Of a stretch of 64,000 nucleotides of DNA, positions 53,005 to 62,495 are shown piece after piece (position 1 is the first letter of the stretch; the number at the start of each line of letters is the position of its first letter). Below the pieces are notes generated by a model. That model did not search any database. It saw nothing but the letters and a program-made list of their open reading frames with translations, and was not told where the DNA came from. Source of the stretch: Allomuricauda sp. (GTDB lineage Bacteria; Bacteroidota; Bacteroidia; Flavobacteriales; Flavobacteriaceae). Where the stretch lies: assembly GCA_017795045.1 (NCBI GenBank), contig CP051244.1, forward strand, positions 893,001 through 957,000, given 5' to 3'. A program made the position numbers and the translations under genes.

Positions 53005-53427
53005 CTATTTTAATTGTGTTTGATACGCAACGGCATACAATTTCAGTTGCTTTACCATGCTCACCAAACCATTGGCTCGCGTTGGCGACAAATGTTCCTT
53101 TAATCCGATTTCATCAATAAAGCCCGTATCGGCATCGATGATATCCTGGGGTTTTTGGTTGCTGAACGCCCTAATCAAGATGGCAATGATCCCCTTGGTG
53201 ATAATGGCATCACTGTCTGCGGTGAACACCAGTTTGTCATCATCTAGTTCGGCGTGCACCCAAACTTTGCTCTGACACCCTTTGATAAGGTTGTCATCCA
53301 CTTTATATTGTTCATCGATCAAGGGAAGGGATTTTCCCAACTCGATCATATACTCATAGCGCTGCATCCAATCATCGAACATGGAGAACTCGTCTATGAT
53401 CTCTTCCTGTATTTCTTGTATGGTCAT
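53005..53427 (-). CDS. sufE: Cysteine desulfuration protein SufE
   Basis: 140 residues from ATG at 53427 (MTIQEIQEEIIDEFSMFDDW). SufE takes the persulfide from SufS on its own cysteine, Cys51 in NLIKGCQSKVWV. The rest matches the family: YEYMIELGKSLPLIDEQYK, FTADSDAIITKGIIAILIRAFSNQ, and LKEHLSPTRANGLVSMVKQLKLYA. The frame extends upstream, but the family N-terminus begins at MTIQE. It follows sufS by 72 nt. Confidence 0.95.
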   Translation of the reverse strand: MTIQEIQEEIIDEFSMFDDWMQRYEYMIELGKSLPLIDEQYKVDDNLIKGCQSKVWVHAELDDDKLVFTADSDAIITKGIIAILIRAFSNQKPQDIIDADTGFIDEIGLKEHLSPTRANGLVSMVKQLKLYAVAYQTQLK

Positions 53428-53499
53428 GCTTTGGTTTTGTTCAAAAATACAACTCGGTCCGTGGCTTATCAAGGATTTAAGATAAAGATAACTACCAGA

Positions 53500-54726
53500 C
53501 TATTGCAGCATCCCCTTGGCCCTTTTCACTCCTGCCACCAACTTATCCACCTCATCTTGGGTATTGTAGAAGCTGAAACTGGCCCGTACCGTACCCGGTA
53601 TTTTGTAAAAATCCATGATGGGCTGTGCGCAATGGTGCCCTGTTCTAACGGCAATGCCCAACTTGTCCAAAATGGTGCCGATGTCATAAGGGTGTATCCC
53701 TTCAATGTTGAAGGAAATCACCGAGGTCTTGTGGGCTGCCGTCCCGTAAATTTTAAGCCCTTCAATGGAAAGCAACTGTTCCGTGGCATATTGGATGAGA
53801 TCGTCCTCATACTGGGCAATCGCATCAAAACCAAGGTGGTTCATATAATCCAATGCTGCCCCAAAGGCGATTCCACCACAAATATTGGGCGTACCCGCTT
53901 CAAATTTATGGGGGAGGTCAGCATAAGTCGTTTTTTCAAAAGTGACCTCCGAAATCATCTCCCCACCTCCTTGATAAGGCGGTAGTTTCTTCAGCCATTC
54001 CTCCTTGCCATACAGCATGCCCACACCGGTTGGGCCGCACATTTTATGGGCGGAAACGGTATAAAAATCAACATCCAAGGCCTGCAGGTCCGGTTTGATA
54101 TGTGCTGCAGCCTGTGCCCCATCGATCAAGACTGCTGCACCTACCTTGTGGGCCGCGTCAATAATCTCTTTAATGGGGTTGATGGTCCCCAATGCATTGG
54201 ATACATGGTTGCAGAACACCAATTTGGTTTTCCCCGAGAGAAGTGCATGGTATTCTTCCATGACCAATTCCCCGTCCAAGTTCATGGGTATCACCTTCAA
54301 TTGCGCACCGGTGCGCTCACAGAGCATTTGCCACGGCACAATGTTGGAATGGTGTTCCATGGCCGATACCAATACCTCATCCCCTTTCTTCAAAAAGGAG
54401 GTGAACCCGGTAGCCACCAAGTTAATGGCGTGGGTGGTCCCTGAAGTGAAAATCACCTCATAAGAGTGGGCTATGTTAAAATGTTTCTGAATCTTGTTTC
54501 GGGCAATCTCATAAGCATCTGTGGCTTCCTGTGAAAGACTGTGCACCCCACGATGGATATTGGCATTGTAGTTATGGTAATAGTCCACAATCACATCAAT
54601 CACCTGTTGCGGCGTCTGTGATGTGGCCGCATTGTCCAGATACACCAAAGGTTGTCCATTGACTTCCCGGTTTAAAATGGGAAAATCTTTTCGGATGGCC
54701 GCTATGTCCAAAGAGGTCTTTATCAT
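53500..54726 (-). CDS. sufS: Cysteine desulfurase SufS
   Basis: 408 residues. This PLP enzyme extracts sulfur from cysteine. PLP binds Lys228 in TVSAHKMCGPTGVG, with DGAQAAAH upstream; the persulfide cysteine is Cys366 in RTGHHCAQPIM. The GTGH/RTGHHCAQ form and full-length spacing mark group II (SufS) rather than IscS. It follows sufD by 27 nt and partners with SufE. Confidence 0.97.
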   Translation of the reverse strand: MIKTSLDIAAIRKDFPILNREVNGQPLVYLDNAATSQTPQQVIDVIVDYYHNYNANIHRGVHSLSQEATDAYEIARNKIQKHFNIAHSYEVIFTSGTTHAINLVATGFTSFLKKGDEVLVSAMEHHSNIVPWQMLCERTGAQLKVIPMNLDGELVMEEYHALLSGKTKLVFCNHVSNALGTINPIKEIIDAAHKVGAAVLIDGAQAAAHIKPDLQALDVDFYTVSAHKMCGPTGVGMLYGKEEWLKKLPPYQGGGEMISEVTFEKTTYADLPHKFEAGTPNICGGIAFGAALDYMNHLGFDAIAQYEDDLIQYATEQLLSIEGLKIYGTAAHKTSVISFNIEGIHPYDIGTILDKLGIAVRTGHHCAQPIMDFYKIPGTVRASFSFYNTQDEVDKLVAGVKRAKGMLQ

Positions 54727-54753
54727 GAAAATTGCCTAAAGATTATTATGGGA

Positions 54754-56070
54754 TTACAGCTCAAATCCAACACGAACCCCCAATTTATTGGCGATGATCT
54801 TGTTGATTCTGGTCTTCACCTCTGGAATACGCACACTCTCCAAAACGTTGTTGGCAAAGGCGTACATCAGCAAGGCCGTAGCCTCTTTCTTGGGAATCCC
54901 CCTGGAACGGAGATAGAACAGTGCTTCCTCATCCAACTGGCCAATGGTACACCCGTGGGAACATTTTACGTCGTCCGCAAAAATCTCCAGCTGGGGCTTG
55001 GTGTTGATGGTGGCCTTGTCACTGATCAAAATATTGTTGTTCTGCTGAAAGGCATTCGTTTTTTGGGCAATCTGGTCCACAATGATCTTCCCGTTGAAAA
55101 CCCCTGTGGATTTCTCCCCAAAGATTCCTTTGTAATCCTGATGGCTCTCGCAGTTGGGCTGGGCATGGTGCACCAAGGTGTGGTGATCCACATGCTGCTT
55201 TTCACCCAAAATGGTAACTCCTTTCAAAGTGGAATCGATTCGTTCTCCATTCTGATAGAAGTTCAGGTTGTTCCTAATCAACTTTCCGCCAAAGGAAAAG
55301 GTATGCACCCGTACCACACTATTGTCCTTTTGGGAAATATAGGTGTTGTCTACCAACGAGGCCGTATTGGCATCGTTCTGCACTTTGTAATAGTCCACAT
55401 TGGCATCTTTAGCCGCAAAAATTTCGGTTACGGAATTGGTAAAGACTTCGTTCTCCGTTAAACTTTGGTGTCGCTCAATGATCTGTACCTCTGCATTTTC
55501 CTCGGCCACAATCAGGTTTCTGGGTTGTAACATCAAAGCCGCCTCGTTCCCAGTGGCCAAATGCAATATTTGGATGGGTTTTTTGGGCATTTTGTTCTTC
55601 GGGATGTAGATGTAGGCCCCTTCTTTACAAAAGGCCGTATTCAAGGTGGTCAAGGATTCATCCTTGGAGGCCACTTTGTTAAAATACACATCTATCACCT
55701 GCCTGAACATGGGCTTGCTGAACGCAGAACTCATTAAACAGACATCCACACCATCATGGGTGGTCTCCGAGAGATAGGAGCTATAGACCCCGTCCACGAA
55801 GACAATCTTGTAGGTGTCTATCTCGTGAAGGAAATACTTTTTGATGTCCTTGTATTCCAAGGTGCTTTCCTCCTTCGGAAAAATACTGAAGTCCACCTTC
55901 TGCAAACTATTCAGGGAGGTATATTTCCAAGCTTCTTCTTTTTTGGAGGGAAAGCCTTTTTCCTCAAAGTTCTTGATGGCCTCGGAACGCAAGTCATGAA
56001 CCGGGTTCTCCAAGTCCACACTGTTCTCAAAAGCCAAGAAAGAGGAAAGTAATTTATCTTTTAAATCCAT
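54754..56070 (-). CDS. sufD: Fe-S cluster assembly protein SufD
   Basis: 438 residues. SufD joins SufB and SufC in the cluster scaffold. Family segments are visible: KKEEAWKYTSL near 40, GVDVCLMSSAF near 104, beta-helix stretches NENAEVQIIERHQSLTENEVFTNSVTEIF and HHTLVHHAQPNCESHQDYKGIFGEKSTGVFNGKI, and a C-terminal CTIGQLDEEALFYLRSRGIPKKEATALLMYAF. The palindromic repeat at 56085-56160 separates its start from the sufC stop. Confidence 0.95.
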   Translation of the reverse strand: MDLKDKLLSSFLAFENSVDLENPVHDLRSEAIKNFEEKGFPSKKEEAWKYTSLNSLQKVDFSIFPKEESTLEYKDIKKYFLHEIDTYKIVFVDGVYSSYLSETTHDGVDVCLMSSAFSKPMFRQVIDVYFNKVASKDESLTTLNTAFCKEGAYIYIPKNKMPKKPIQILHLATGNEAALMLQPRNLIVAEENAEVQIIERHQSLTENEVFTNSVTEIFAAKDANVDYYKVQNDANTASLVDNTYISQKDNSVVRVHTFSFGGKLIRNNLNFYQNGERIDSTLKGVTILGEKQHVDHHTLVHHAQPNCESHQDYKGIFGEKSTGVFNGKIIVDQIAQKTNAFQQNNNILISDKATINTKPQLEIFADDVKCSHGCTIGQLDEEALFYLRSRGIPKKEATALLMYAFANNVLESVRIPEVKTRINKIIANKLGVRVGFEL

Positions 56071-56084
56071 TTTATCTTTTCATT

Positions 56085-56160
56085 GTCATTCCTGAGCAGG
56101 CAGGAATCTCATTAATTAAGGTCTTTTCTCAGAATGGATTCCCATTTTCATGGGAATGAC
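56085..56160. repeat. Palindromic repeat between sufC and sufD
   Basis: GTCATTCC (56085-56092) pairs with GGAATGAC (56153-56160), each arm holding a further small palindrome (ATTCCTG...CAGGAAT and ATTCCCATTTTCATGGGAAT). It is a divergent cousin of the GTCATTTCGA family and lies inside the operon, where the hairpin could tune relative expression of sufC and sufD. Confidence 0.8.
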
Positions 56161-56168
56161 ATAAATTC

Positions 56169-56921
56169 CTATACCGTAGCTTCCTGCTTGATCCAGTCGT
56201 ATCCTTTTTCTTCCAACTCCAAGGCCAATTCCTTGGTCCCGGATTTTACAATCTTACCATCGTGAAGCACATGGACGAAGTCTGGAACGATATAGTCCAA
56301 CAAACGTTGATAGTGTGTAATTACAATGATGGCGTTGTCCTTGCCTCTCAATTTATTGACCCCATTGGCCACAATACGAAGGGCATCGATATCCAACCCG
56401 GAATCGGTCTCATCCAAAATGGCCAACTTGGGTTCCATCATGGCCATTTGGAAAATTTCGTTTCTTTTCTTTTCACCACCGGAAAATCCTTCGTTCAAGG
56501 AACGGGACAAAAACTTTCGGTCAATTTCAAGCAGTTCCGATTTTTCTCGGATCAATTTAAGCATTTGGTTGGCTGGCATGTCTTCCAACCCCCTAGCCTT
56601 TCTGGACTCATTGATGGCCGTTTTTATGAAGTTGGTCACCGTTACCCCGGGAATTTCAACAGGATATTGGAACGACAGGAATATACCTTTGTGCGCCCTT
56701 TCTTCGGGGGCCAGTTCTTCCAAATCCTCACCATCCAGGGAAATGGTCCCTTTCTTGATGTCAAATTCTTCCTTTCCGGCAATTACGGAGGCCAAGGTAC
56801 TCTTCCCGGAACCGTTGGGTCCCATAATGGCATGTACCTCTCCTGCGTTCACCTCAAGGTTGATCCCCTTCAGGATTTTTTTATCCTCTATGCTCGCGTG
56901 TAAATTCTTGATCTCTAGCAT
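56169..56921 (-). CDS. sufC: Fe-S cluster assembly ATPase SufC
   Basis: 250 residues from ATG at 56921 (MLEIKNLHASIEDKKILKGI); a TTG at 56936 would add five residues. The ABC ATPase shows Walker A GPNGSGKSTL near 37, the signature FSGGEKKRNEIFQM and Walker B LAILDETDSGLDIDAL. It powers the SufBCD scaffold. It follows the metallo-beta-lactamase gene (start 57821) by 18 nt. Confidence 0.96.
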   Translation of the reverse strand: MLEIKNLHASIEDKKILKGINLEVNAGEVHAIMGPNGSGKSTLASVIAGKEEFDIKKGTISLDGEDLEELAPEERAHKGIFLSFQYPVEIPGVTVTNFIKTAINESRKARGLEDMPANQMLKLIREKSELLEIDRKFLSRSLNEGFSGGEKKRNEIFQMAMMEPKLAILDETDSGLDIDALRIVANGVNKLRGKDNAIIVITHYQRLLDYIVPDFVHVLHDGKIVKSGTKELALELEEKGYDWIKQEATV

Positions 56922-56939
56922 TCTGTTCTTCTTCAAATA

Positions 56940-57821
56940 TTATTGTAAATAGTTGGGTGCCTGGGGCAATTTTTCAAAATCTTCCTTGGAGTGTTGCAAA
57001 TACACTTTTGCCCCTTTTTCTTCGGCAAAAGCTTCAAACTCTCCCATACTTTTTTTGGTAAGGGCCACATCATAATTAAAAATGGGTACTCTTCGGTACT
57101 CCCGGTTCTCATAAAAATGATACATGTCCCCAGAAAGCATCAACGGCCCGTGCTCTGCCATATCCAAGTACAACACTTGGTGGCCAGGGGTATGGCCCGG
57201 CATAAATTTCATTACCACACTTCCATCCCCGAACACATCGTAATCCCCATTGATTTTCTTCACTTTGGTAAGGTCTTTAATGGAATTGTAGATGTCCGGA
57301 TTGTTCTTTTGGTTGTCCTCGCTTGTTACAAAGTCGTATTCTTTTTCCTGTACCAACCAAGTGGACCCTGCAAATACATTGGCATGGCCAATATGGTCAA
57401 AATGGGTGTGGGACAACGCAATAAAATCAATATCATCGACAGTCATGTCAATGCTGGCCAATTGGTTGGCCACGGAATCCTTTCGTGAAACGGTAAATGC
57501 TCCATCCGGTGAGGTGAAGGGTTCTGGGAGACCCACTAGGCTTTCGGGAAGGCCTGCATCCCACATCAAAGTGCCTTTGGGGTGAACGATGACGTAAAAA
57601 GCATCGGCAAATTCCTTGGACTGGCCAGTGTACGTGGTATCCTGTGAAAAGAGCTCCAACATATTGGCATTTACGGTGCCTCCACTAAAAGCATAAAGCT
57701 TCAGTTCTGGCTTTGCTGCCTCGGTCATGCCTACTTCGGTTTCAGCAGCTTCCTTTTTGGCCTGCTTGCATGAAAATGCGCCAACAACCAATAGTAGTAT
57801 AAGTAGCTTTTTCATATTCAT
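56940..57821 (-). CDS. Metallo-beta-lactamase-fold lipoprotein (AHL-lactonase-like)
   Basis: 293 residues with two in-frame ATGs (57821, 57815). The signal ends in a lipobox (VGAFSC, Cys18). The metal site is HTHFDHIGH (His138, His140, Asp142, His143), with GHTPGHQVLYLD and a third-region GDMYHFYENR. The pattern matches N-acyl-homoserine-lactone lactonase-type hydrolases. A lipoprotein of this class between sufB and sufC is unusual; its substrate is unknown, and lactone or quorum-signal hydrolysis is only one possibility. Confidence 0.85.
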   Translation of the reverse strand: MNMKKLLILLLVVGAFSCKQAKKEAAETEVGMTEAAKPELKLYAFSGGTVNANMLELFSQDTTYTGQSKEFADAFYVIVHPKGTLMWDAGLPESLVGLPEPFTSPDGAFTVSRKDSVANQLASIDMTVDDIDFIALSHTHFDHIGHANVFAGSTWLVQEKEYDFVTSEDNQKNNPDIYNSIKDLTKVKKINGDYDVFGDGSVVMKFMPGHTPGHQVLYLDMAEHGPLMLSGDMYHFYENREYRRVPIFNYDVALTKKSMGEFEAFAEEKGAKVYLQHSKEDFEKLPQAPNYLQ

Positions 57822-57834
57822 TTGTGTTGTTTGA

Positions 57835-59280
57835 TTATCCTACTGATCCTTCCAAACTGATTTCCAACAATTTTTGGGCTTCCACGGCAAACTCCATAGG
57901 CAGTTTGTTCAACACCTCTTTGCTGAATCCGTTCACAATCAAAGCAATGGCTTTTTCGGTGTCGATACCCCGTTGGTTGCAATAGAAAATCTGGTCCTCA
58001 CCAATTTTACTTGTCGTGGCCTCGTGTTCTATTTGTGCCGTCTTGTTCTTGGCCTCGATGTAGGGGAAAGTATGGGCCCCACATCGATTGCCCATCAAAA
58101 GGGAATCGCATTGTGAAAAATTCCGCGCATTTTCTGCCCGGCTGTTCACCTGTACCAATCCGCGGTAGCTGTTTTGTGACTGTCCAGCAGAAATTCCTTT
58201 GGAAATAATGGTACTCTTGGTATTCTTGCCCAAGTGGATCATCTTGGTCCCGGTATCCGCTTGTTGAAAGTTATTGGTCACGGCAATGGAGTAGAATTCC
58301 CCAATGGAATTGTCCCCCTTCAACACACAGGAAGGATACTTCCAAGTCACGGCCGAGCCTGTTTCCACCTGCGTCCAAGAAATTTTGGCGTTCTTTTCGC
58401 AAAGTCCACGCTTGGTCACAAAGTTGAAAACCCCTCCCTTGCCTTCCTTATCGCCAGGAAACCAGTTTTGAACGGTTGAATATTTTATTTCGGCATCATC
58501 CATTGCAATCAGCTCTACCACGGCCGCGTGCAATTGGTTCTCGTCACGTGAAGGTGCTGTACATCCTTCCAAATAACTTACATAACTACCCTCATCGGCA
58601 ATGACCAAGGTACGCTCAAACTGACCTGTACCTGCTTGGTTGATTCGGAAATAGGTAGAGAGTTCCATAGGACATCTCACCCCTTTTGGAATGTAGCAGA
58701 AAGATCCATCGGAGAATACCGCTGAGTTCAGCGCGGCATAAAAGTTGTCCTTCTTGGGAACGACTGTACCGATGTATTTCTTTACCAACTCAGGATGCTC
58801 CTGAATCGCCTCGGAAATGGAACAGAAGATAATCCCCTTTTCAGCCAAGGTCTTTTTGAAGGTGGTGGCCACAGAAACAGAATCCATGACAATATCCACG
58901 GCAACACCGGCCAATTTTTTTTGCTCATCCACCGAAATTCCCAACTTCTTGAAGGTATCCAGCAACTCTGGATCTACCTCATCCAAGCTGTTGTACTTAG
59001 GCTTTTTATTGGGTGCCGAATAATAGGAAATATCCTGAAAATCGGGTTTTTTATAGGTGACGTTGGCCCATTCGGGCTCTTCCATTTCCTTCCAAGCCCT
59101 GAAAGCTTCCAAACGCCATTCCGTCATCCAATCCGGCTCTTCCTTCTTTTTGGAAATGGCAATGACGATTTCCTCGTTCAGGCCCTTGGGCAGGGTGTCC
59201 GATTCTATATCTGTGTAGAAACCATACTCATATTCCTTGGTTTCCAGCTCTTTTTTTAATTCTTCCTCTGTATACGCCAT
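57835..59280 (-). CDS. sufB: Fe-S cluster assembly protein SufB
   Basis: 481 residues. SufB is the core scaffold on which clusters form. Family segments: [40 protein letters not shown] near 130-175, [46 protein letters not shown], and [63 protein letters not shown] near 395-460. It starts 69 nt after the sufA stop; two 25-bp repeats lie in that gap. Confidence 0.97.
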   Translation of the reverse strand: MAYTEEELKKELETKEYEYGFYTDIESDTLPKGLNEEIVIAISKKKEEPDWMTEWRLEAFRAWKEMEEPEWANVTYKKPDFQDISYYSAPNKKPKYNSLDEVDPELLDTFKKLGISVDEQKKLAGVAVDIVMDSVSVATTFKKTLAEKGIIFCSISEAIQEHPELVKKYIGTVVPKKDNFYAALNSAVFSDGSFCYIPKGVRCPMELSTYFRINQAGTGQFERTLVIADEGSYVSYLEGCTAPSRDENQLHAAVVELIAMDDAEIKYSTVQNWFPGDKEGKGGVFNFVTKRGLCEKNAKISWTQVETGSAVTWKYPSCVLKGDNSIGEFYSIAVTNNFQQADTGTKMIHLGKNTKSTIISKGISAGQSQNSYRGLVQVNSRAENARNFSQCDSLLMGNRCGAHTFPYIEAKNKTAQIEHEATTSKIGEDQIFYCNQRGIDTEKAIALIVNGFSKEVLNKLPMEFAVEAQKLLEISLEGSVG

Positions 59281-59304
59281 GTTCTGTCAATAAATCAATT
59301 GGCA

Positions 59305-59354
59305 ATGACCAATTATCAATTCAATTATAATGACCAATTATCAATTCAATTATA
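59305..59354. repeat. Two 25-bp tandem repeats at the end of sufA
   Basis: A 25-bp unit (ATGACCAATTATCAATTC plus AATTATA) occurs twice, at 59305-59329 and 59330-59354. The second copy covers the sufA stop codon (TAA at 59350-59352), so the duplication arose across the gene end without changing the protein. Confidence 0.85.
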
Positions 59355-59679
59355 AAGAAAAACTCTCTCCACAACCACAAGTACGCTGTGCATTGGGGTT
59401 GTTAAAGACAAAGCCTTTCCCGTTGAGTCCTCCTGAATATTCCAAGGTGGTGCCCACCAGGTACAAAAAACTCTTTTTGTCCACAATGATGCGCACAGCA
59501 TTGTCCTCAAAAACTTTATCGGTATCCGAAGCGGTCTTATCAAATTTCAATTCATAGGACAAACCGCTGCACCCTCCACTTTTTACGCCTACGCGCACAA
59601 AGTCGGTATTGGCATCAAAACCTTCCTCGGTCATGAGCGTCACGACTTTCTGCTTAGCTGTTTCCGAAACTTTGATCAT
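59350..59679 (-). CDS. sufA: A-type Fe-S carrier SufA/IscA-like
   Basis: 109 residues. The three cluster-binding cysteines are Cys37 in SGGCSGLSYEL and Cys101 and Cys103 in RTCGCGESFSL at the end. SufA-type carriers move clusters from the scaffold to client proteins. It is the first gene of the SUF operon. The -7 box TATATTTG lies 29 nt upstream at 59708-59715. No iscR- or sufR-like regulator is adjacent. Confidence 0.93.
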   Translation of the reverse strand: MIKVSETAKQKVVTLMTEEGFDANTDFVRVGVKSGGCSGLSYELKFDKTASDTDKVFEDNAVRIIVDKKSFLYLVGTTLEYSGGLNGKGFVFNNPNAQRTCGCGESFSL

Positions 59680-59707
59680 CTTAACTGGATTTGTTCTAAA
59701 TAGCCTA

Positions 59708-59715
59708 CAAATATA
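59708..59715 (-). promoter_or_regulatory. -7 promoter element of the SUF operon (TATATTTG)
   Basis: A full match to TAnnTTTG on the minus strand, 29 nt before the sufA ATG. No -33 TTTG is evident at the expected distance. Confidence 0.55.
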
Positions 59716-59797
59716 CTGTATCTGTAGGGTTTTACCATAGATCCTAACATTATAATAACGAATATGTCCATAGGGGTTTTCTATGGAACCAAAAGGC

Positions 59798-61144
59798 TTA
59801 TTTTATTTTGATGACCACAAGATCGGTCATGCCTTTGGAATCGATTCCCGAAAAGTCCACACTGGCTGCATCGCCCACCAATACCAACCCTCCATCATTG
59901 CCTTCCACTACGCTAAAACCAAAGTCCAGATTGGATCCCCCGAAGGATTTTTGATAGATGAGATTTCCATGGGAATCGGTCTTGATGATCCAAAGGTCAT
60001 TTTCTCCTTGGTTTTCGGTCGCATCGCCATCTATGCTTTTGGAATTCCCAGCAATCACAAAACCACCCTCTTTTGTGACCGCCAAACCATTGGCGTCATC
60101 AAATTCGGTTCCGCCAAAGGTCTTTTCCCAAAGCAAATTCCCATTATCATCTATTTTGATGAGCCAGACATCAGAACCTCCATTGTTCCTTGAAATATCG
60201 GTGTCCGTGCTAAAGGTATGCCCCACTATGGCATATGCGCCATCCGGGGTCTTTACAATGTCGTTGGATACCTCTATCCCTGTTCCTCCAAAAGATCTTT
60301 CCCAGAGCAAGGTGCCATTGCCATCCACTTTTATCACCCAAAAATCATAGCTGCCCTTGGTGTTGGAGATATCAAAATCATCACTTTCTGAAAACCCGGC
60401 CATGACAAATCCCCCATCATTGGCCTGGACCACCCCGTGCGCCCGATCATTATTGGTTCCCCCAAAATAGCGTCGCCATTGTAGATTGCCATCAGCATCT
60501 ATTTTCGTTCCCCAAAATTCCCCCACTCCATGTCTGGTAAGGTAGTTGCCCCCTTTTCCAGAGTTACCTTCGCCATTGGATTGGGTCACATCCAAAAATC
60601 CGGCAAAAAAGAACCCCCCGTCATCGGTCTGGACCACATCGTAACAATGGTCATGTCCTGAAAAGCCAAAACTTTGTTCCCATAAAATGGTGCCGTTGGC
60701 ATCCAATCGCAAAATCCAATTGTCGTGAAAGCCTTCATTGTTGCTCCCATCGCCATCGTCACTCATGGCATATCCCACTATGGCATAGCCTCCATCCGTG
60801 GCCTGGATTACGGATTGCCCCCGATCATCCTTACTACCTCCGTAGGTTTTGCTCCATTGGAGATTACTTTCGCTATCCAATTTCAACAGCCAATAATCGT
60901 TTACCGCCAAGCTCTTCCCAGCCAAATCCCCATCCGTACTATTGCTGTATCCCAAAATGGCATATCCCCCATCCATGGTCTGGATGATGGAACGCCCATT
61001 ATCTTCCCCAGACCCACCAAAACTTTTCATCCATTGCACCTCTCCCAAGAAAGGAGGTTCTATATTTTGGTCCATGGTGTAATCATCATCCAAGCAAGAC
61101 CAAAAACACAGTACAAGAAAAAAAAGTAGAATGGGTTTCTTCAT
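59798..61144 (-). CDS. Lipoprotein with seven propeller-type repeats
   Basis: 448 residues. The signal ends in a lipobox (CFWSC, Cys17). The rest is seven consecutive repeats of 52-68 residues, each of the form QW.K.FGGS..D...SV..T.DGGY.I.GY..S.DGD......D.W..K.D..GN, with GFSGHDHCYDV as the only strongly diverged one. Seven copies suit a seven-bladed beta-propeller, probably displayed outside the cell. I do not recognise a named family; Asp-rich turns could bind calcium. It is followed on the same strand by an LVIVD-type protein gene upstream by 3 nt. Confidence 0.72.
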   Translation of the reverse strand: MKKPILLFFLVLCFWSCLDDDYTMDQNIEPPFLGEVQWMKSFGGSGEDNGRSIIQTMDGGYAILGYSNSTDGDLAGKSLAVNDYWLLKLDSESNLQWSKTYGGSKDDRGQSVIQATDGGYAIVGYAMSDDGDGSNNEGFHDNWILRLDANGTILWEQSFGFSGHDHCYDVVQTDDGGFFFAGFLDVTQSNGEGNSGKGGNYLTRHGVGEFWGTKIDADGNLQWRRYFGGTNNDRAHGVVQANDGGFVMAGFSESDDFDISNTKGSYDFWVIKVDGNGTLLWERSFGGTGIEVSNDIVKTPDGAYAIVGHTFSTDTDISRNNGGSDVWLIKIDDNGNLLWEKTFGGTEFDDANGLAVTKEGGFVIAGNSKSIDGDATENQGENDLWIIKTDSHGNLIYQKSFGGSNLDFGFSVVEGNDGGLVLVGDAASVDFSGIDSKGMTDLVVIKIK

Positions 61145-61147
61145 GGC

Positions 61148-62431
61148 CTAGTTTGATTTTTGAACCACAAACAATCCAGAATTGATGTCGTTGATAAGAA
61201 TCTTACCGCTTTCAAAAAAGGGATAAACACTCCACACCCCATTGAATCCGGCAGTGTTATTGGAAGGATAGGTGTCGAAAAAGGCTTTTTCCGTAATGGT
61301 TCCAGAAGCAATCGAGGCAATATCCAACACCCGCATTCCCGCCGTATAATTGGCCAAGAAAAATTCATCGCCCAACACATATCCGTTATGATCAATGGCG
61401 CCGGTCGGGCCCAAATAGGTGGTATGCAGCACTGGATTGTCCAAATCGGAAAAATCAAAAACAAGGGTTCTTGAATCGAAACCAAAATCCACCTCATCCA
61501 ATTCGTCCCCCAAAATAAAATAGCGCTGGTCCTCGGTAAACCAACCTTGATGGGTATATCCGATATTGGGATAGGTCAGGGTCCCTATCTCAATAGGATT
61601 GGATTTATCCGTAATGTCCACAATGGCAATTTGATTTTCATTGGCGCCGATAAAGATTTCACGTCCCGTATAGTCCGTATCAGGACCATTATAGGTAACC
61701 ACTTGGGCATCATGGGTGTACCCGTTGGCGCCGTAGCCCCCCAAACTGCTGGGGCTTGTGGGATTTTGTATATCTATGAAATGTACTCCCCCGTTAAAGG
61801 TATCGTTTCGGGCGGTTCCCACGGGGTAGGCAAACCCCATAGCTTCATTGATCACAATATTGTGTGCATTTCCAATTCCGGTGTATCGGGCATCGGCCGT
61901 AAAGACGACCGGAGGTTCAGTCACGTCTCGCAATCTTTTCAAATCAAAAACCTGCATGCCGTGATTACTTGCTTCGGAAACGATAAAAACAAAATCGCCA
62001 TATACTTTTAGGTCCCGCCAAGAACTTGCCACGGTAGCCGTCAAAAGTTTTCCCAAATACATTGGATTTTCCGAATCGGAGATGTCCACAAATGCCGTAC
62101 CGTTGTCCAGCCCTACCAAAGCGTATTCATTTCCAGTGGTGGCATCGGTCCAACCCCAAATATCGTTGCCCTTGGCTGCCGCAAAAGCGCTTAAATCCAT
62201 TTGGAAAAGCAGGTCGTACCCTTCACAAGGGTATACATTGGCCATACCTCCCTCACAGGCAAAAAAACCACGGGTCACTGCTCCAGTCCCGATATTTGGC
62301 CCGTCATCCCCTGCACCACCATTTTGATCGTTGTTGGGGTTTCCATCATTGGTTAAAAGTGTTCCGTTATCACTGGAACACCCCACAAAAAACAAAATCG
62401 CCAAAAACGGTAAAATAGCTCTAATCGCCAT
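61148..62431 (-). CDS. Choice-of-anchor B family lipoprotein (LVIVD-type propeller)
   Basis: 427 residues. The signal ends in a lipobox (FFVGC, Cys18) followed by Asn/Asp-rich spacer. LVIVD-like strands follow (DISDSENPMYLGKL, WRDLKVYGDFVFIVSEASNHGMQVFDLKRL, GVHFIDIQNPTSPSSLGG, IAIVDITDKSNPIEIGTL, LRVLDIAS-type MRVLDIASIASG), together with YALVGLDNGTAFVDIS typical of the choice-of-anchor B group. It would form a propeller on the cell surface. It is 3 nt upstream of the seven-repeat lipoprotein gene, so the two are co-transcribed. Confidence 0.86.
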   Translation of the reverse strand: MAIRAILPFLAILFFVGCSSDNGTLLTNDGNPNNDQNGGAGDDGPNIGTGAVTRGFFACEGGMANVYPCEGYDLLFQMDLSAFAAAKGNDIWGWTDATTGNEYALVGLDNGTAFVDISDSENPMYLGKLLTATVASSWRDLKVYGDFVFIVSEASNHGMQVFDLKRLRDVTEPPVVFTADARYTGIGNAHNIVINEAMGFAYPVGTARNDTFNGGVHFIDIQNPTSPSSLGGYGANGYTHDAQVVTYNGPDTDYTGREIFIGANENQIAIVDITDKSNPIEIGTLTYPNIGYTHQGWFTEDQRYFILGDELDEVDFGFDSRTLVFDFSDLDNPVLHTTYLGPTGAIDHNGYVLGDEFFLANYTAGMRVLDIASIASGTITEKAFFDTYPSNNTAGFNGVWSVYPFFESGKILINDINSGLFVVQKSN

Positions 62432-62483
62432 AACATAGCAATTTTAAGTCTCTACTAAAGATACAATTTATAATTATCCTGTT

Positions 62484-62491
62484 TACTTTTG
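62484..62491 (+). promoter_or_regulatory. -7 promoter element of thiL, leaderless (TACTTTTG)
   Basis: The box ends 4 nt before the ATG at 62496. Transcription should start at or next to the start codon, giving a leaderless message. Confidence 0.5.
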
Positions 62492-62495
62492 CCCC

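Noticed and set aside
56940..57821. Assignment as a quorum-quenching enzyme
   Set aside because: Only the general metallo-beta-lactamase fold and HTHFDHIGH motif are seen; substrate cannot be told, so I kept a family-level name.
62432..62495. TPP riboswitch before thiL
   Set aside because: The 64-nt gap is too short, and lacks the conserved riboswitch segments; the -7 box implies a leaderless transcript.
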